Positions 15,397-24,238 of a stretch of 64,000 bases of DNA are shown here, one piece after another (the stretch's first letter is position 1; every line of letters begins with the position of its first letter). The notes under the pieces are model-generated. The model saw nothing but the letters and a program-made list of their open reading frames with translations, had not been told where the DNA came from and searched no databases. The DNA is from Frankia sp. AgB1.9. Its GTDB lineage: Bacteria; Actinomycetota; Actinomycetes; Frankiales; Frankiaceae. The position numbers and the translations under genes are program-made. The DNA is taken from assembly GCF_016786355.1 (NCBI RefSeq), contig NZ_JADWYX010000034.1, positions 24,574 through 88,573 on the forward strand, in the 5' to 3' direction.

Positions 15397-16044
15397 TCAG
15401 TCGATGTCCGGGGCGGGATTCGTGTCTTTTCCTGCGGCCCCGAGGGTCGGGTGGGCGTTCATTCCGTTCTCGAGTACTTCGAGGCCCTCGGAGATCGCGC
15501 GCGACAGGTCGCCGCCGTTTAGGAACCAGTTCGTCTGGGCCGCCTGGATGACGCCGCCCGCCGCTCCGGCCAGAATCGTGGGGAGCAGAGCGTCGGCGGG
15601 CAAGTCCAGCCGGGAGCGGAGGAAGTCCGCAACCACCCGGTGCGTGTTGAGCTGGATCCCGCCGAGCACTCCGCGCACGAGAGATGGAGTGGCCGCGATG
15701 ACCGCTATCCAGCGCCTGAGCAGGTCGGCGTCCTGGGCGCGGAACTCTTCCGTCAGCGCGACGCGCAACGAGCGCAGCGGGGGCTCGTCGGCGGGACGGG
15801 CCGCGAGCCGGGCCTGGAGCGACTTGCTGCGCCGCTCGATGCTCAGCTGCAGGACGTCTTCCTTCGACGGGAAGTAGCGATAGAAGGTCCGAACCGAGAT
15901 CCGCGCCCCCACGGCGATCTCTTCGACCGTAGTCTCGTGGAACCCGCGTTGCTCGAAGAGTCTGAGCGCGACGTCCTCCAGCTCGGAACTCATCATCTCG
16001 GAGCGTTTCTCGCTCAGCCGCAGCGCGAGCGAATCGGATGCCAC
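15397..16044 (-). CDS. TetR/AcrR-family transcriptional regulator
   Basis: A 215-residue one-component repressor. The N-terminal helix-turn-helix (about residues 18-65) reads VALRLFEQRGFHETTVEEIA then ISVRTFYRYFPSKEDVL, the classic TetR pattern. The rest is a helical ligand-binding and dimer domain. Start: GTG at 16044. It faces away from the alpha/beta hydrolase gene to its right, which is also leftward and ends in a strong hairpin, so it is a separate transcription unit. Ligand and targets unknown. Confidence 0.9.
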   Translation of the reverse strand: MASDSLALRLSEKRSEMMSSELEDVALRLFEQRGFHETTVEEIAVGARISVRTFYRYFPSKEDVLQLSIERRSKSLQARLAARPADEPPLRSLRVALTEEFRAQDADLLRRWIAVIAATPSLVRGVLGGIQLNTHRVVADFLRSRLDLPADALLPTILAGAAGGVIQAAQTNWFLNGGDLSRAISEGLEVLENGMNAHPTLGAAGKDTNPAPDID

Positions 16045-16222
16045 CGCCTGCCTCCCGTCACCTCCCGCGCATGGCTCGCCGCGTGCTCGCGAGCCGCGAC
16101 GGCGCCGGAAGCCGGTCCAAGTTACCTGACAGGGGAGACCAGCCGACGCGCTCCTCGATTGATCACGCGGACGGGTCGCCGGCTGTCAGGGTCGGGTGGC
16201 CATGCACGTCGGCAGCGGGAGG

Positions 16223-16266
16223 ACGTGCTGGAGCGGGACGCGCCGACGCGCCCGGCTCCAGCACGT
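16223..16266 (-). terminator. Strong hairpin after the alpha/beta hydrolase gene
   Basis: ACGTGCTGGAGC (16223-16234) pairs perfectly with 16255-16266, and the intervening bases can extend the stem. It begins 9 bases beyond the stop of the leftward hydrolase gene. Confidence 0.7.
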
Positions 16267-16274
16267 TCCGCCTC

Positions 16275-17777
16275 CTACCCTCCGATCCGCGAACGCGCCG
16301 CGGCGTTCACCAGCTCCGCCGCGTCAGCGGGGCGCAGGTAGCCGTGGGCAACGCCGGACACCGCCGCCTTGCTCCACTGCGCGACGAAGGCGCCGTGGTT
16401 CTTGTAGAGGCCAGCGATCTGGTCGGCACTGAATGGCACGGTCGTTCCGAACAGAATGCAGGTCGCGGGAGAGTTCCCGATCCCGCCGAGCGCCGCGATG
16501 GGCGCGTCGACCTGCGGGGACCGCACGCCACCGAGCGTGTTGCCGTTGACGTCCTTGGCGAATACCACCGGCGACGCGCTCGTTGTCTGCAAGGGTTGCC
16601 CGCGCGGCGGTTCCACCCGGTTCGTTACCCACTGGTTCAACCAGTAGACGGCCGCGTCGAGCACCCAGTGCGCTCCACCGGTGTTGACCGCCAGGTCGCA
16701 CACGCCGGCCGACGTGTTGGTCGGCGGGTTCTGCATGGCGGCGAGGCTCTGAACCGCGCCCTGCCCGTCACCGGTGTCGGCGGGTCCGATCTGCAGCCCG
16801 TAGTCGTCGAAGTGCGCCGTGCCCGTGACCTCCCACGTGCGGAACCGTTTCGTGTCAGGCTGGCGCGCGGCGAGGTTGCTGAAAACGACGTCCGTCTCGG
16901 TCTGGAAGACGAAGACGGGGACGGTGAGGTCGTCGCGGATCAGGGCCGTCGCGGGCGCGGGCACGATGGGTGTCGCGGCGGGCGGGGCCACCTGCGAGAG
17001 GGCTGAACCGGTGGCGGCGCGGCTGTGCACGAGGAACCCGTCGTAGACCCGCGCGAGCGGGTGTACCGCGTCGATGTAGGTGATCAGTCGGGCCGCCGAC
17101 TGTGACTCGCCGGCGGCGATCAGCTCGCGCGGCTTCAGACCGCCCAGCATCTGCGCGGAGTTGTCGCGGACCGCCCGGCCGGCCTGCGAATAGATGTCGT
17201 ACGAGTAGCTGTCACCGGGATGGGACAGCGGCGCGTAGCGCACGGGGTTCCCCGGCAGCAGCGTCGGGTTGCCGCCCTTGGCGGTGTTGACGCCGATCCA
17301 CTGCGCCGTGACACCAACCCAGGCGAAACCTTCCCGGACCAGCTCGTTGTGAGTCATCGTCCAGTCCGGCGCGGCGTCGACGCCGCCACTGACGTTGAGC
17401 CACTCGACGATGACGGTGCCGTTGAATTTCTTGGGGTCGATGGGCCGCCGGACGACCGCTCGGGTCGTATAAGGCGCGGTTCCGTTCGGCGTCACCGACC
17501 ATTTGCCGTCGCTGGTCAGCGGGTTGGCGGATGTGTAGCTGCTCGCGTTGCCGGAGAGGAAGAACTCCGACTCCCGGTAGCCGATGGTGGCCAGGTCGAA
17601 GTTTGTCGAGAACATGAACTCGGACGGAGTGCCCCCCGCGACCGGGCCGCTCACGGTCGGGCTCGGCCCTGCGGCTGACGCCGCGGCCGTGCCGAACAAG
17701 GCGACCGGCACCACGGCGAGCGCCGTCGCCAACGAAGTGAGAATCACTGATAAGACGACCCGACGACGTTTCCTCAT
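16275..17777 (-). CDS. Secreted alpha/beta-hydrolase-domain protein
   Basis: A 500-residue exported protein: Arg-rich start (MRKRRRVVL), hydrophobic core and a signal-peptidase site around ASAAG. The body matches the large actinomycete alpha/beta hydrolase domain family. Its nucleophile elbow is GESQSA with Ser225; Asp/His partners probably lie in the second half (for example TGTAHFDDYG). Earlier conserved blocks include GTVIVEWLNVSGGVDA and GFAWVGVTAQWIG. Start: ATG at 17777 with AAGGAG upstream rather than the in-frame start at 17828. Substrate unknown; esterase- or lipase-like activity is the best guess. Confidence 0.82.
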   Translation of the reverse strand: MRKRRRVVLSVILTSLATALAVVPVALFGTAAASAAGPSPTVSGPVAGGTPSEFMFSTNFDLATIGYRESEFFLSGNASSYTSANPLTSDGKWSVTPNGTAPYTTRAVVRRPIDPKKFNGTVIVEWLNVSGGVDAAPDWTMTHNELVREGFAWVGVTAQWIGVNTAKGGNPTLLPGNPVRYAPLSHPGDSYSYDIYSQAGRAVRDNSAQMLGGLKPRELIAAGESQSAARLITYIDAVHPLARVYDGFLVHSRAATGSALSQVAPPAATPIVPAPATALIRDDLTVPVFVFQTETDVVFSNLAARQPDTKRFRTWEVTGTAHFDDYGLQIGPADTGDGQGAVQSLAAMQNPPTNTSAGVCDLAVNTGGAHWVLDAAVYWLNQWVTNRVEPPRGQPLQTTSASPVVFAKDVNGNTLGGVRSPQVDAPIAALGGIGNSPATCILFGTTVPFSADQIAGLYKNHGAFVAQWSKAAVSGVAHGYLRPADAAELVNAAARSRIGG

Positions 17778-18001
17778 CCGACCGCGCTCCTTGGTTGTGC
17801 TGCATGTACCGAGAGCGGCGACGACCAACGCGGGATGGCCGGTGCTGCCGTTGCCACTCGCGAACGAAACGTGGATGAAACGGAACCGTAAGATGTCACG
17901 CCGCGACTGTCAAGACATGACATGAGTGGCACGTCGTGCCATCCAATGTCGCGCGGGGCGACAGCGAGACCCGGTTGCGGAACGGCTGACACGCTCGGCA
18001 T

Positions 18002-18191
18002 CAAGCCCGAGATCGTCATCGTCAACGGCAGCGGCAGCGGCGCAAAGCCTCGGCCACCCCATCGCTGCCACCGGTGCCCGCATGTCGTCACCATGACCGG
18101 CGAACTATGCCGCCGCGGCGCCACCCACGGCTGTGTCTCGATGTGCGCCAGCGGCGGCACGGCCACAGAAATGATCATCGAGGTGATCTGA
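18002..18191 (+). pseudogene. C-terminal thiolase (acetyl-CoA acetyltransferase) remnant
   Basis: Encodes IKPEIVIVNGSGS. After a frame change near 18040 comes SLGHPIAATGARM (the active-site His motif GHPxAATGAR). A return to the first frame gives VVTMTGELCRRGATHGCVSM then CASGGTATEMIIEVI with stop at 18189-18191. NVNGGxxxxGHP and CxGGG near the C-terminus are thiolase signatures. At least two frame changes are needed, and the N-terminal 330 residues are absent, so it is a dead fragment. Confidence 0.7.
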
Positions 18192-18379
18192 AACGATCAC
18201 GTCGGCACGGATGCAGCATCACGCCGGTCACACGGCGCGCTACCGGCAAGTCGCAGCGGCTACTGTGCGGTGGCGCTCTACCGCCACGATGTGCGGCTGG
18301 ACGAGGGCGCCTCAATCCATTAACCCACCGGTAGGTATAGAGCACGGCAGCGCAACGCCTCACCCAGGGAGCCATCCCC

Positions 18380-18826
18380 GTGTACCGAACCTTGCTGTCA
18401 AGCAAGATCCATCGCGCCACGGTCACCCACGCGGACCTGCACTACGTCGGTTCAATCTCGATCGACGAGGAACTAATGATCGCGGCGGACCTGGTCGAAG
18501 GCGAACAGGTCCAGGTCGTCGACATCAACAACGGCGCTCGCCTGACCACCTACGCCATCGCGGCCACCCTCGGATCGGGTGTCGTCGGCATGAACGGCGC
18601 GGCCGCCCGCCTCGTCGCCCCGGGCGACCTGGTAATCATCATGGCGTTTCGCCAGGTCGACGAGCGCGAGGTCCGCACGTTCCATCCGCGGGTCGTACAC
18701 GTGGACACCCGCAACCGCGTCGTCGACCTTGGCACCGACCCGTCGGCCCCCGCGCCCGGTGCCCATGACCAACTCTCCGGCGCCCTCGCCACACCGGGCT
18801 GGGGCCTCGGTCCCGCGGGCTCCTGA
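18380..18826 (+). CDS. panD: Aspartate 1-decarboxylase
   Basis: Makes beta-alanine from L-aspartate for pantothenate and coenzyme A. It is a pyruvoyl enzyme made as a pro-protein that cleaves itself at Gly24-Ser25 (YVGSISID), giving the N-terminal pyruvoyl of the alpha chain. Lys9 and the segment [10 protein letters not shown], with [19 protein letters not shown], match the family. At 148 residues it is slightly longer than usual, with a Pro/Gly-rich tail after residue 120. Start: GTG at 18380. It stands alone here rather than with panC or panB. Confidence 0.95.
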   Translation: MYRTLLSSKIHRATVTHADLHYVGSISIDEELMIAADLVEGEQVQVVDINNGARLTTYAIAATLGSGVVGMNGAAARLVAPGDLVIIMAFRQVDEREVRTFHPRVVHVDTRNRVVDLGTDPSAPAPGAHDQLSGALATPGWGLGPAGS

Positions 18827-19005
18827 GCCAATGTTGCGCATGCCTCACTAGTCCGTCTGTCGGCCTCCGGGCCACGGCCGGCCGCTATATCGGCGGGCCG
18901 GGTCCGCTACGCGCCGGGCGCGGCCCTGTTCCGCCTCCTGCTGGCCTGCCTGCTGCTGGGAAATGCCGACCACACAGGGTGACGCGTGGCTGGCGTCTGC
19001 GGCTG
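18827..19005. other. Intergenic stretch after panD
   Basis: G+C-rich with several short inverted GGCC-type repeats; no gene or clear terminator identified. Confidence 0.35.
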
Positions 19006-19206
19006 TTACGCCGGTGGTGTGGCGTCGCCGGGTTGTCCGCGTAGTTCGGTGAGGTTGGCCTCGCTGTCTCGGATCAGGTCGTGGGCTGGTCCGAGGACAC
19101 GGGTGGCATCGGTGATGAGGGCCTGCCAGAGTTCGATGGCGCGGGCGGTGTCGCCGGTTTCGGCGGTCCAGAGCGCGATCTCGAAGCGGCCTCGACTGCG
19201 AACCAC
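19006..19206 (-). pseudogene. C-terminal fragment of a tetratricopeptide-repeat gene
   Basis: Encodes about 60 residues ending in GDTARAIELWQALITDATRV and LGPAHDLIRDSEANLTELRG. This is the final repeats of large actinomycete TPR regulators, where the phrase LGPxHxxT/IxxSxxNL recurs. Nothing of the upstream domains is present, so this is a relic. Confidence 0.5.
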
Positions 19207-19337
19207 CTGGTTAGCGTGACCAGCCGCGACGCCAGGACCGTCAACGAATGTGACGCCAACCCCCTTGCGACACGGGCGGTATTGCAGCCGAAAAAATCTT
19301 GCAGACGACTGGCCTGGTCAGAGCGGCCGCTTTCCGT

Positions 19338-20159
19338 TTACCAGTCCTGGTCGGCGAGTAGCAGTTTGGCGAGTGGTTCGAGGGCGGTCGCGAGGTCGTC
19401 GAGTTCGTCGGGCTTGAGGCTCTCGTACGGTTTCGCGGCGAGGTCGTCGGTGAGCTGTTCGACTCGCTGCTTGATGGCGCGGCCCGTTTCGCTGAGCCAA
19501 CCGTCGTCTCCGATCAGGTCGCGATCGCGCATCCCGTCGATCACGGCGGCGAGCTGCGCTGGGGGGAGGTGGTGGATCCGTCCGAACTTCTGCGCGGGCA
19601 TGCCCATGTCGAGGGCGAGCAGGACGTGAGCCTCCAGGCCGCCGACCCCTTCGGTCATCAGGGCGGCGATGTGCCCGTCGCCGCGGTGCTCGCGCAGCAT
19701 GGAAGCCGCATGGAAGAGGCGAGCCACCACGTCATCGGGGATCGGGATCGCGCGCAGCGCGGCGTACATGGGCCGGCCCTCGAACGGTGCGCTGGTCGCG
19801 GCCCTGAGCAACAGTTCGGCGGCCCGTGCGAAGGTGGGCGAGTCGACGTGATCGGCGAGGATCCGCCGCAACGCCTTCACGCAACCCGTCTGACGAGCGG
19901 CGATCGCCGCTTCGGGCGTGGTCGTGTCCCACACCTTCGGGATGTGGCGCGCGACCTCGCCGGGAGCGAAGTTGTAGAAGAGCGCGTCGACCACCTCCGC
20001 CGGGACGAGACCCAGGGGCGCCGCCCGTCCGGCGAAGTAGGTATCCCAGTAGTTGGTGAACCCCAGGGCGAACATCGCCTCATTGGGTTCGTCGGCCGCG
20101 TAGGGGATGACACCGATCGGCTCGACCAGTTCGAACATCCGGCGTGCCGTCGAGTTCAT
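19338..20159 (-). CDS. SCO6745-like helical protein
   Basis: A 273-residue cytosolic protein. The N-terminal part (MNSTARRMFELVEPIGVIPYA...FALGFTNYWDTYFAGRAAPLG) and the C-terminal winged-helix-like part (LPPAQLAAVIDGMRDRDLI, GDDGWLSETGRAIKQRVE) match what I recall of the SCO6745 family of actinomycetes, whose function is unknown. Start: ATG at 20159 with GGAGGA upstream; the frame is open to 20198 but lacks a site there. It is a monocistronic gene flanked by relic sequence on its left. Confidence 0.7.
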   Translation of the reverse strand: MNSTARRMFELVEPIGVIPYAADEPNEAMFALGFTNYWDTYFAGRAAPLGLVPAEVVDALFYNFAPGEVARHIPKVWDTTTPEAAIAARQTGCVKALRRILADHVDSPTFARAAELLLRAATSAPFEGRPMYAALRAIPIPDDVVARLFHAASMLREHRGDGHIAALMTEGVGGLEAHVLLALDMGMPAQKFGRIHHLPPAQLAAVIDGMRDRDLIGDDGWLSETGRAIKQRVEQLTDDLAAKPYESLKPDELDDLATALEPLAKLLLADQDW

Positions 20160-20290
20160 GGCCTGATCCTCCTGCTGTCCAGCGCGTCTTGCGGACACTC
20201 ACGATCACTTAGACCCTTGGGTCCCGCGAAACTCATCGAAGTCCTGGCGCGGCGGTGGCGCGTTCCCGGCCGGGGGCTGCACCGTCGACG

Positions 20291-20593
20291 ATGGGGTGCG
20301 TGCGGGTGACGATCAGAGTGCGACCAGGGGCCAGCAGGACCGCCGTCGGCGGTGAGCTGGGCGGCCCGGACGGTGAGCCGAGCCTGGTGGTGCGTGTCTC
20401 AGCGCGGGCGGTCGACGGGAAGGCGACCGAGGCGGCCCTGCGCGCACTCGCTGACGCGCTCGGCCTGCGCCGTGCCGATGTGTCCCTCGTACACGGCGCC
20501 ACGAGCCGCACGAAACTCGTGGAGATCGTCACGTCGCCGGCCGACGAGCCCGCGCTACGCGACCGCCTGACCGCCCTGCGCCAGCGCCGTTGA
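20291..20593 (+). CDS. DUF167 family protein
   Basis: A 100-residue protein of the widespread DUF167/YggU family: VTIRVRPGASRTAVGG, then VVRVSARAVDGKATEAALRA and RRADVSLVHGATSRTKLVEI. All conserved blocks (KPGA/RPGA, A.P.DGKAN, G..SR.K) are recognisable, with small substitutions. Its molecular role is unknown. Start: ATG at 20291, giving a normal family length; the frame is open to 20255. It diverges from the SCO6745-like gene. Confidence 0.85.
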   Translation: MGCVRVTIRVRPGASRTAVGGELGGPDGEPSLVVRVSARAVDGKATEAALRALADALGLRRADVSLVHGATSRTKLVEIVTSPADEPALRDRLTALRQRR

Positions 20594-20601
20594 CCAGCGC
20601 A

Positions 20602-20633
20602 TACCGCCAACCAGTCGCCCGAACCGGGCGGTA
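20602..20633. terminator. Possible terminator between DUF167 and XRE genes
   Basis: Seven-base arms TACCGCC (20602-20608) and GGCGGTA (20627-20633), positioned between the convergent DUF167 and XRE regulator genes. The stem is short, so confidence is limited. Confidence 0.4.
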
Positions 20634-20656
20634 CGCGCCGGCGCCCGGCAGTTGCA

Positions 20657-21637
20657 TCACAAGGTCGAACTTCGGCCGCGAGGCCCGCGCGCCGAACTTG
20701 TACGGCCCGCCTCGTCGAGCTGGTGGGTCAGGTTTCTGGCCTGCTGGGTGACCCAGTCGGCTGCTGGCTCCTGGGTGAAACGGCGTGGCCTGCCGGTCAT
20801 GATCTGGCCGCGGTCCGTGATCAGCCCGCGCAGCGCGCGGTCGGTCGCCGCGTCGACCGGAGTGATGGCGAACAGGCGCTGGTGGGAGCCGTCAAAGGTG
20901 GCGAGAATGTCATAGGCAACGGTCATCTCACCGGCCACCGGGTGACGGATGCGCTTGACGCCATGGGAGCGCTCCTTCACCGTGTGGTCATCCCACCAGG
21001 CGGCGAATTCGACGCTGTCCCGGCGCAGGCGCGCGACGACTGCCCCGAGCCGCGCGTCATCGCGGTGACGCGCGAGATCGGCGCGCAGGTTCCCGACGGT
21101 CTCCCGCGCGATACGTGTCCAGTCGAGCTGCCTTTCCCGGGTCCTCGGGTCCAGGAAAAGCTGGTAGGCATTGTTGGCCGCCTCGCCGATGCCGAAATCC
21201 TCACCGAACAGCGCCGCCGCGGCGGCGTTGCGGGCGAGGACGTCGCAGCGGAAGTCCATGAGGTAGGCGGGCACCAGCGGCATACGGTCAAGCAGGGTCA
21301 GCAGCGAGCCGCTGCCCGGGGTGGGCACATCCGCGTCGATCGGTTCCTCGCCGCGGCCGATCAGGTGCAGGTGGCGGCGCTCGGACGGCGACAGGAGCAA
21401 AGCGCGGGCGATCGCGTCGAGCACCTCGGCGCCCGGGGTGCCCACGTGACCCTGTTCCAGTCGGATGTACCAGTCGACGCTGACCGTCGCCAGCTGCGCG
21501 ACCTCCTGCCGCCGCAGGCCCGGCGTGCGGCGACGGTCGCCGGAGGGCAGGCCCACGTCCTCCGGCCGCAGCTGTGCCCGCTTCGCGCGCAGGAACCGCG
21601 CCAGTTCCGGGCGTCGCATCGTTCGCCGGTGCGCCAT
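20657..21637 (-). CDS. XRE-family regulator with MmyB-like ligand domain
   Basis: A 326-residue transcription factor. The helix-turn-helix in residues about 5-75 contains ELARFLRAKRAQLRPEDVGL and TPGLRRQEVAQLATVSVDWY with IRLEQG. The MmyB-like C-terminal domain has PAYLMDFRCDVLARNAAAAAL, ELxxxxR-type helices and FDGSHQRLFAITPVDAATD. In such proteins the second domain binds a fatty-acid-like ligand and regulates a neighbouring gene, often an oxidoreductase. Here the divergent neighbour is a PEBP-family gene. Start: ATG at 21637; the in-frame extension to 21754 is low complexity. Confidence 0.88.
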   Translation of the reverse strand: MAHRRTMRRPELARFLRAKRAQLRPEDVGLPSGDRRRTPGLRRQEVAQLATVSVDWYIRLEQGHVGTPGAEVLDAIARALLLSPSERRHLHLIGRGEEPIDADVPTPGSGSLLTLLDRMPLVPAYLMDFRCDVLARNAAAAALFGEDFGIGEAANNAYQLFLDPRTRERQLDWTRIARETVGNLRADLARHRDDARLGAVVARLRRDSVEFAAWWDDHTVKERSHGVKRIRHPVAGEMTVAYDILATFDGSHQRLFAITPVDAATDRALRGLITDRGQIMTGRPRRFTQEPAADWVTQQARNLTHQLDEAGRTSSARGPRGRSSTL

Positions 21638-21775
21638 GTCCCCATGATCGACCTCCGTCGGGACAGGTTCCAGCGGCGACCCTGGTATTCCGGATGCCAG
21701 CATGCGCGACGCCTTCCCGAGCCCGCGCCGGCGCCCGCATCGTGGTCCGCGCACACCACCGAGCGGGAGGCACCG

Positions 21776-22393
21776 ATGAGATCACCGGTTCGCGTCGCGA
21801 CTGCTGTCGCGCTCGCGGCACTCTGCGCCGCGGGAATGGTCACCACGGCCGCCGCGGCCCCAAGCCCCGCTCACACTGACGGCTACGGGTACACGGTCGT
21901 CCGCCGCGACATCCCGGACAAGGCGGTCCGTTTCCTGGCCAGCAGCCCGGACGTACGCGACGGCGGCGCACTCCCGGCCAGCCATTGGGCGAACGGATTC
22001 GGCTGCGACGCCCCCAACCAGCCCGTGCGGCTTACCTGGACCGGGGCACCGGCGGGTACCCGCGGCTACGCGGTCACCATGTTCGACCCGGACGCACCCA
22101 CCGGGTCCGGCTTCTGGCACTGGCTGATCTGGGACATTCCGGCCACCGCCAGACAGCTCGGCCCGACGCCGCCGCCCGGCGCGGTGTCCGGCACCGACGA
22201 CGCGGGCGTCGCCGGCTATCTCGGGCCCTGCCCGCCTGCCGGCGACATCGCCCACCGCTACCAGCTCACCGTGTACGCCCTGGACATTCCCACCCTCGGC
22301 TTGCCGGGCGCCACGCCGCCCGCGATCGTGGCCTTTACCCTGTCCAGCCATGTCCTCGGCTACGCCCGTATCACCGCCATGGTCCAGCGGTAA
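21776..22393 (+). CDS. Secreted YbhB/YbcL-type PEBP (Raf kinase inhibitor-like) protein
   Basis: A 205-residue exported protein. The signal peptide ends near TTAAAAPSP. The PEBP fold shows FGCDAPNQPVRLTWTGAPAG, YAVTMFDPDAPTGSGFWHWL and YLGPCPPAGDIAHRYQLTVY with ALD. These are the family's ligand-site motifs (DPDAP, HW, GPxPP, HRY). Bacterial members have no settled role. Start: ATG at 21776 with GGGAGG upstream. A repeat element and a truncated GNAT gene follow. Confidence 0.9.
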   Translation: MRSPVRVATAVALAALCAAGMVTTAAAAPSPAHTDGYGYTVVRRDIPDKAVRFLASSPDVRDGGALPASHWANGFGCDAPNQPVRLTWTGAPAGTRGYAVTMFDPDAPTGSGFWHWLIWDIPATARQLGPTPPPGAVSGTDDAGVAGYLGPCPPAGDIAHRYQLTVYALDIPTLGLPGATPPAIVAFTLSSHVLGYARITAMVQR

Positions 22394-22421
22394 GGGGGTT
22401 CCGACCTGTAGTCAGCTACGA

Positions 22422-22468
22422 CAAGCCGGGCGCCGCAGACCCTCGGCGCAGGACCAGGCGCGCTCGTG
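22422..22468. repeat. Dispersed 47-base repeat, copy 2
   Basis: Starts CAAGCCGGGCGCCGCAGA and continues through CTCGGCGCAGGACC to GCGCGCTCGTG. It matches copy 1 at 11313-11359 with about six differences. It also lies shortly after a stop codon (29 bases after the PEBP gene). Confidence 0.7.
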
Positions 22469-22533
22469 CCAGTGCAGCCCGCCTGGTCGGCGGCCTTGAC
22501 CTTTGAGTCGGGTCGAAGGTTACGGTCCCGGCT

Positions 22534-22887
22534 ATGGCCCACCGCGCTGCCGCGGGACGGGTCGACGATCGCCTCAGCCATGACGGCTTCACCCTGTGGG
22601 AGGTTGACGGGGAGCCGGTCTCCGTGGCGGGAATTACCCGTCCGGTGGGTGGGATGGCACGTATCGCGCCCGTGTACACGCCTTCAGGTCTCCGGCGAAC
22701 GGGCTATGCGGGGGCTGTCACGGCGGCGGTGAGCCAGGCCGCGCTGGACGGGGGAACGCAGGAGGTTCTGCTGTTCGCCGATCTAGCTAATCCGACAAGC
22801 AACGGCGTGTATCAACGGCTCGGTTTCGAGCCTGTTGAAGACCGTGTCACGCTGCTGTTCGCGCCAGCACCCACGCCCGGGAAATGA
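22534..22887 (+). pseudogene. N-terminally truncated GNAT acetyltransferase
   Basis: 117 residues that match the C-terminal half of a GNAT acetyltransferase: FTLWEVDGEPVSVAGITRP, ARIAPVYTPSGLRRTGYAGA (the acetyl-CoA loop RxxGxA) and LFADLANPTSNGVYQRLGFE. The first half expected upstream is missing, replaced by sequence containing the 47-base repeat. It may still be translated from ATG 22534, but it lacks part of the fold. Called a pseudogene for that reason. Confidence 0.6.
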
Positions 22888-22945
22888 CAGAAAGCCGTGA
22901 TCGGGCAGCGGTCCGGAGCAGGATCGGCGAGGCCGCGGCCCCCTG

Positions 22946-24157
22946 TCAGGCGGGGATGAGGCGGACCGGCATCGAGGTGACGCCGTTGACGAAGTTGGAG
23001 CGGAGCCGGCTGGGTGGGCGCAGGGGTTCGACCCGGCGTACTCGGGCGGCCAGGGTGCGGTACATCAGCTCGATCTCGAGCATGGCGAGGTGGCGCCCGA
23101 GGCAGAAGTGTGGGCCGCCGCCGCCGAAGCCGAGGTGGGGGTTCGGGCTTCTGCCGATGTCGAACGTGTACGGGTCCTCGAAGACGGACTCGTCGAAGTT
23201 CGCGGAGGCGTAGAAGATGACGACCTTGTCGTTCTCGCGGATGAGCTCGCCGCCGAGTTCGACATCGCGGGTGGCCGTGCGGCGGAACCCGTTGACCGGG
23301 CTGACCCAGCGGACGATCTCGTCCGCGGCCTGGGGGGCGAGGTCGGGGTCCGCGCGGAGCCGTTCCCACTGGTCGGGGTGGTCGATCATCGCCTGCATGC
23401 CGCCGGCGATGGCATTGCGCGTCGTCTCGTTGCCGGCGAACATCAGCAGGAGGAAGAACAGGTCGAACTCCAGCTCGGAGAGTTCCTCGCCCTCGTCGTC
23501 CCTGGCGATCAGGCGGCTGACGATGTCGTCGGCGGGGCAGGCTCGTTTGGCCGCGCCGAGGTCGTTCGCGTAGGAGTAGGCCTCAATGACGGCGACCGCC
23601 GCGTCGCCGTTCTGGTCCATCCGCCCATCGGTCGCGGAGGCGAGCCGGTTCGACCAGTCGAAAAGCTTGTGCCGGTCCTCGATCGGCACACCCATCAGCT
23701 CGGCGATGACGATCAGCGGAAGGTCGGCCGCGCAGAGATCGATGAAGTCACCCGTGCCGACGGCCAGCGCCGAGTCGACGATCGTGTCGCAGGCGTCCTG
23801 AAGGCGCTCGGCCATGCGGCTGACCACCTTCGGGGTGAAGCCCCGGTTCACCAGGCTGCGCAGGCGGCTGTGCTCCGGCGGGTCCATGTTGAGCATCATC
23901 AGCCGTTGCTGGGCGTGCTGTTCCTCGGTCATCTCGGCCAGGATCGCGGTGCACCGGCTCGACGAGAACAGCTCCGGGCTGCGTGAAACCCGCATCACGT
24001 CCGCATGCCGGGTGACAGCCCAAAGGCCGTCCGGCCGCTCGTGGTCGGGGTGGCGGAACACGGGAGCCTGCGCGCGCAGCACGCGGAAGTCGTCATGCGG
24101 AATGCCGGACTCATAGCGGACCGGGTCATAGACGTCGATGGTCGGCAGCACGGACAT
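22946..24157 (-). CDS. Cytochrome P450
   Basis: A 403-residue soluble bacterial P450 monooxygenase. It shows the oxygen-activating I-helix AGNETTRNAI (about 240), the ExxR motif in ADEIVRW, and the heme loop FGGGGPHFCLG with the thiolate ligand Cys352. PPEHSRLRSLVNRGFTPKVV is the usual C-helix region. The overall pattern resembles CYP families that oxidise steroids or terpenes in actinomycetes. It needs a ferredoxin and reductase not encoded here. Start: ATG at 24157. It is last in a leftward cluster after a substrate-binding protein gene, from which it is separated by a strong hairpin. Confidence 0.95.
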   Translation of the reverse strand: MSVLPTIDVYDPVRYESGIPHDDFRVLRAQAPVFRHPDHERPDGLWAVTRHADVMRVSRSPELFSSSRCTAILAEMTEEQHAQQRLMMLNMDPPEHSRLRSLVNRGFTPKVVSRMAERLQDACDTIVDSALAVGTGDFIDLCAADLPLIVIAELMGVPIEDRHKLFDWSNRLASATDGRMDQNGDAAVAVIEAYSYANDLGAAKRACPADDIVSRLIARDDEGEELSELEFDLFFLLLMFAGNETTRNAIAGGMQAMIDHPDQWERLRADPDLAPQAADEIVRWVSPVNGFRRTATRDVELGGELIRENDKVVIFYASANFDESVFEDPYTFDIGRSPNPHLGFGGGGPHFCLGRHLAMLEIELMYRTLAARVRRVEPLRPPSRLRSNFVNGVTSMPVRLIPA

Positions 24158-24194
24158 GCGGTCCTCCGGGCGGGGCGGACGGGCGGCGGGCGAG

Positions 24195-24233
24195 GTACCG
24201 GGCCCGGCCGAACTGACTGGCCGGGCCCGGTAC
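24195..24233 (-). terminator. 15-bp stem-loop between the SBP and P450 genes
   Basis: GTACCGGGCCCGGCC (24195-24209) pairs perfectly with 24219-24233 around a 9-base loop. It starts 6 bases beyond the stop of the leftward substrate-binding protein gene. It may terminate or attenuate transcription before the P450 gene, or protect the upstream mRNA. Confidence 0.75.
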
Positions 24234-24238
24234 GTGGG

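Noticed and set aside
17922..18191. Intact small protein of 89 residues
   Set aside because: Its only conserved parts are thiolase C-terminal motifs split across frames, so it is a relic rather than a small gene.
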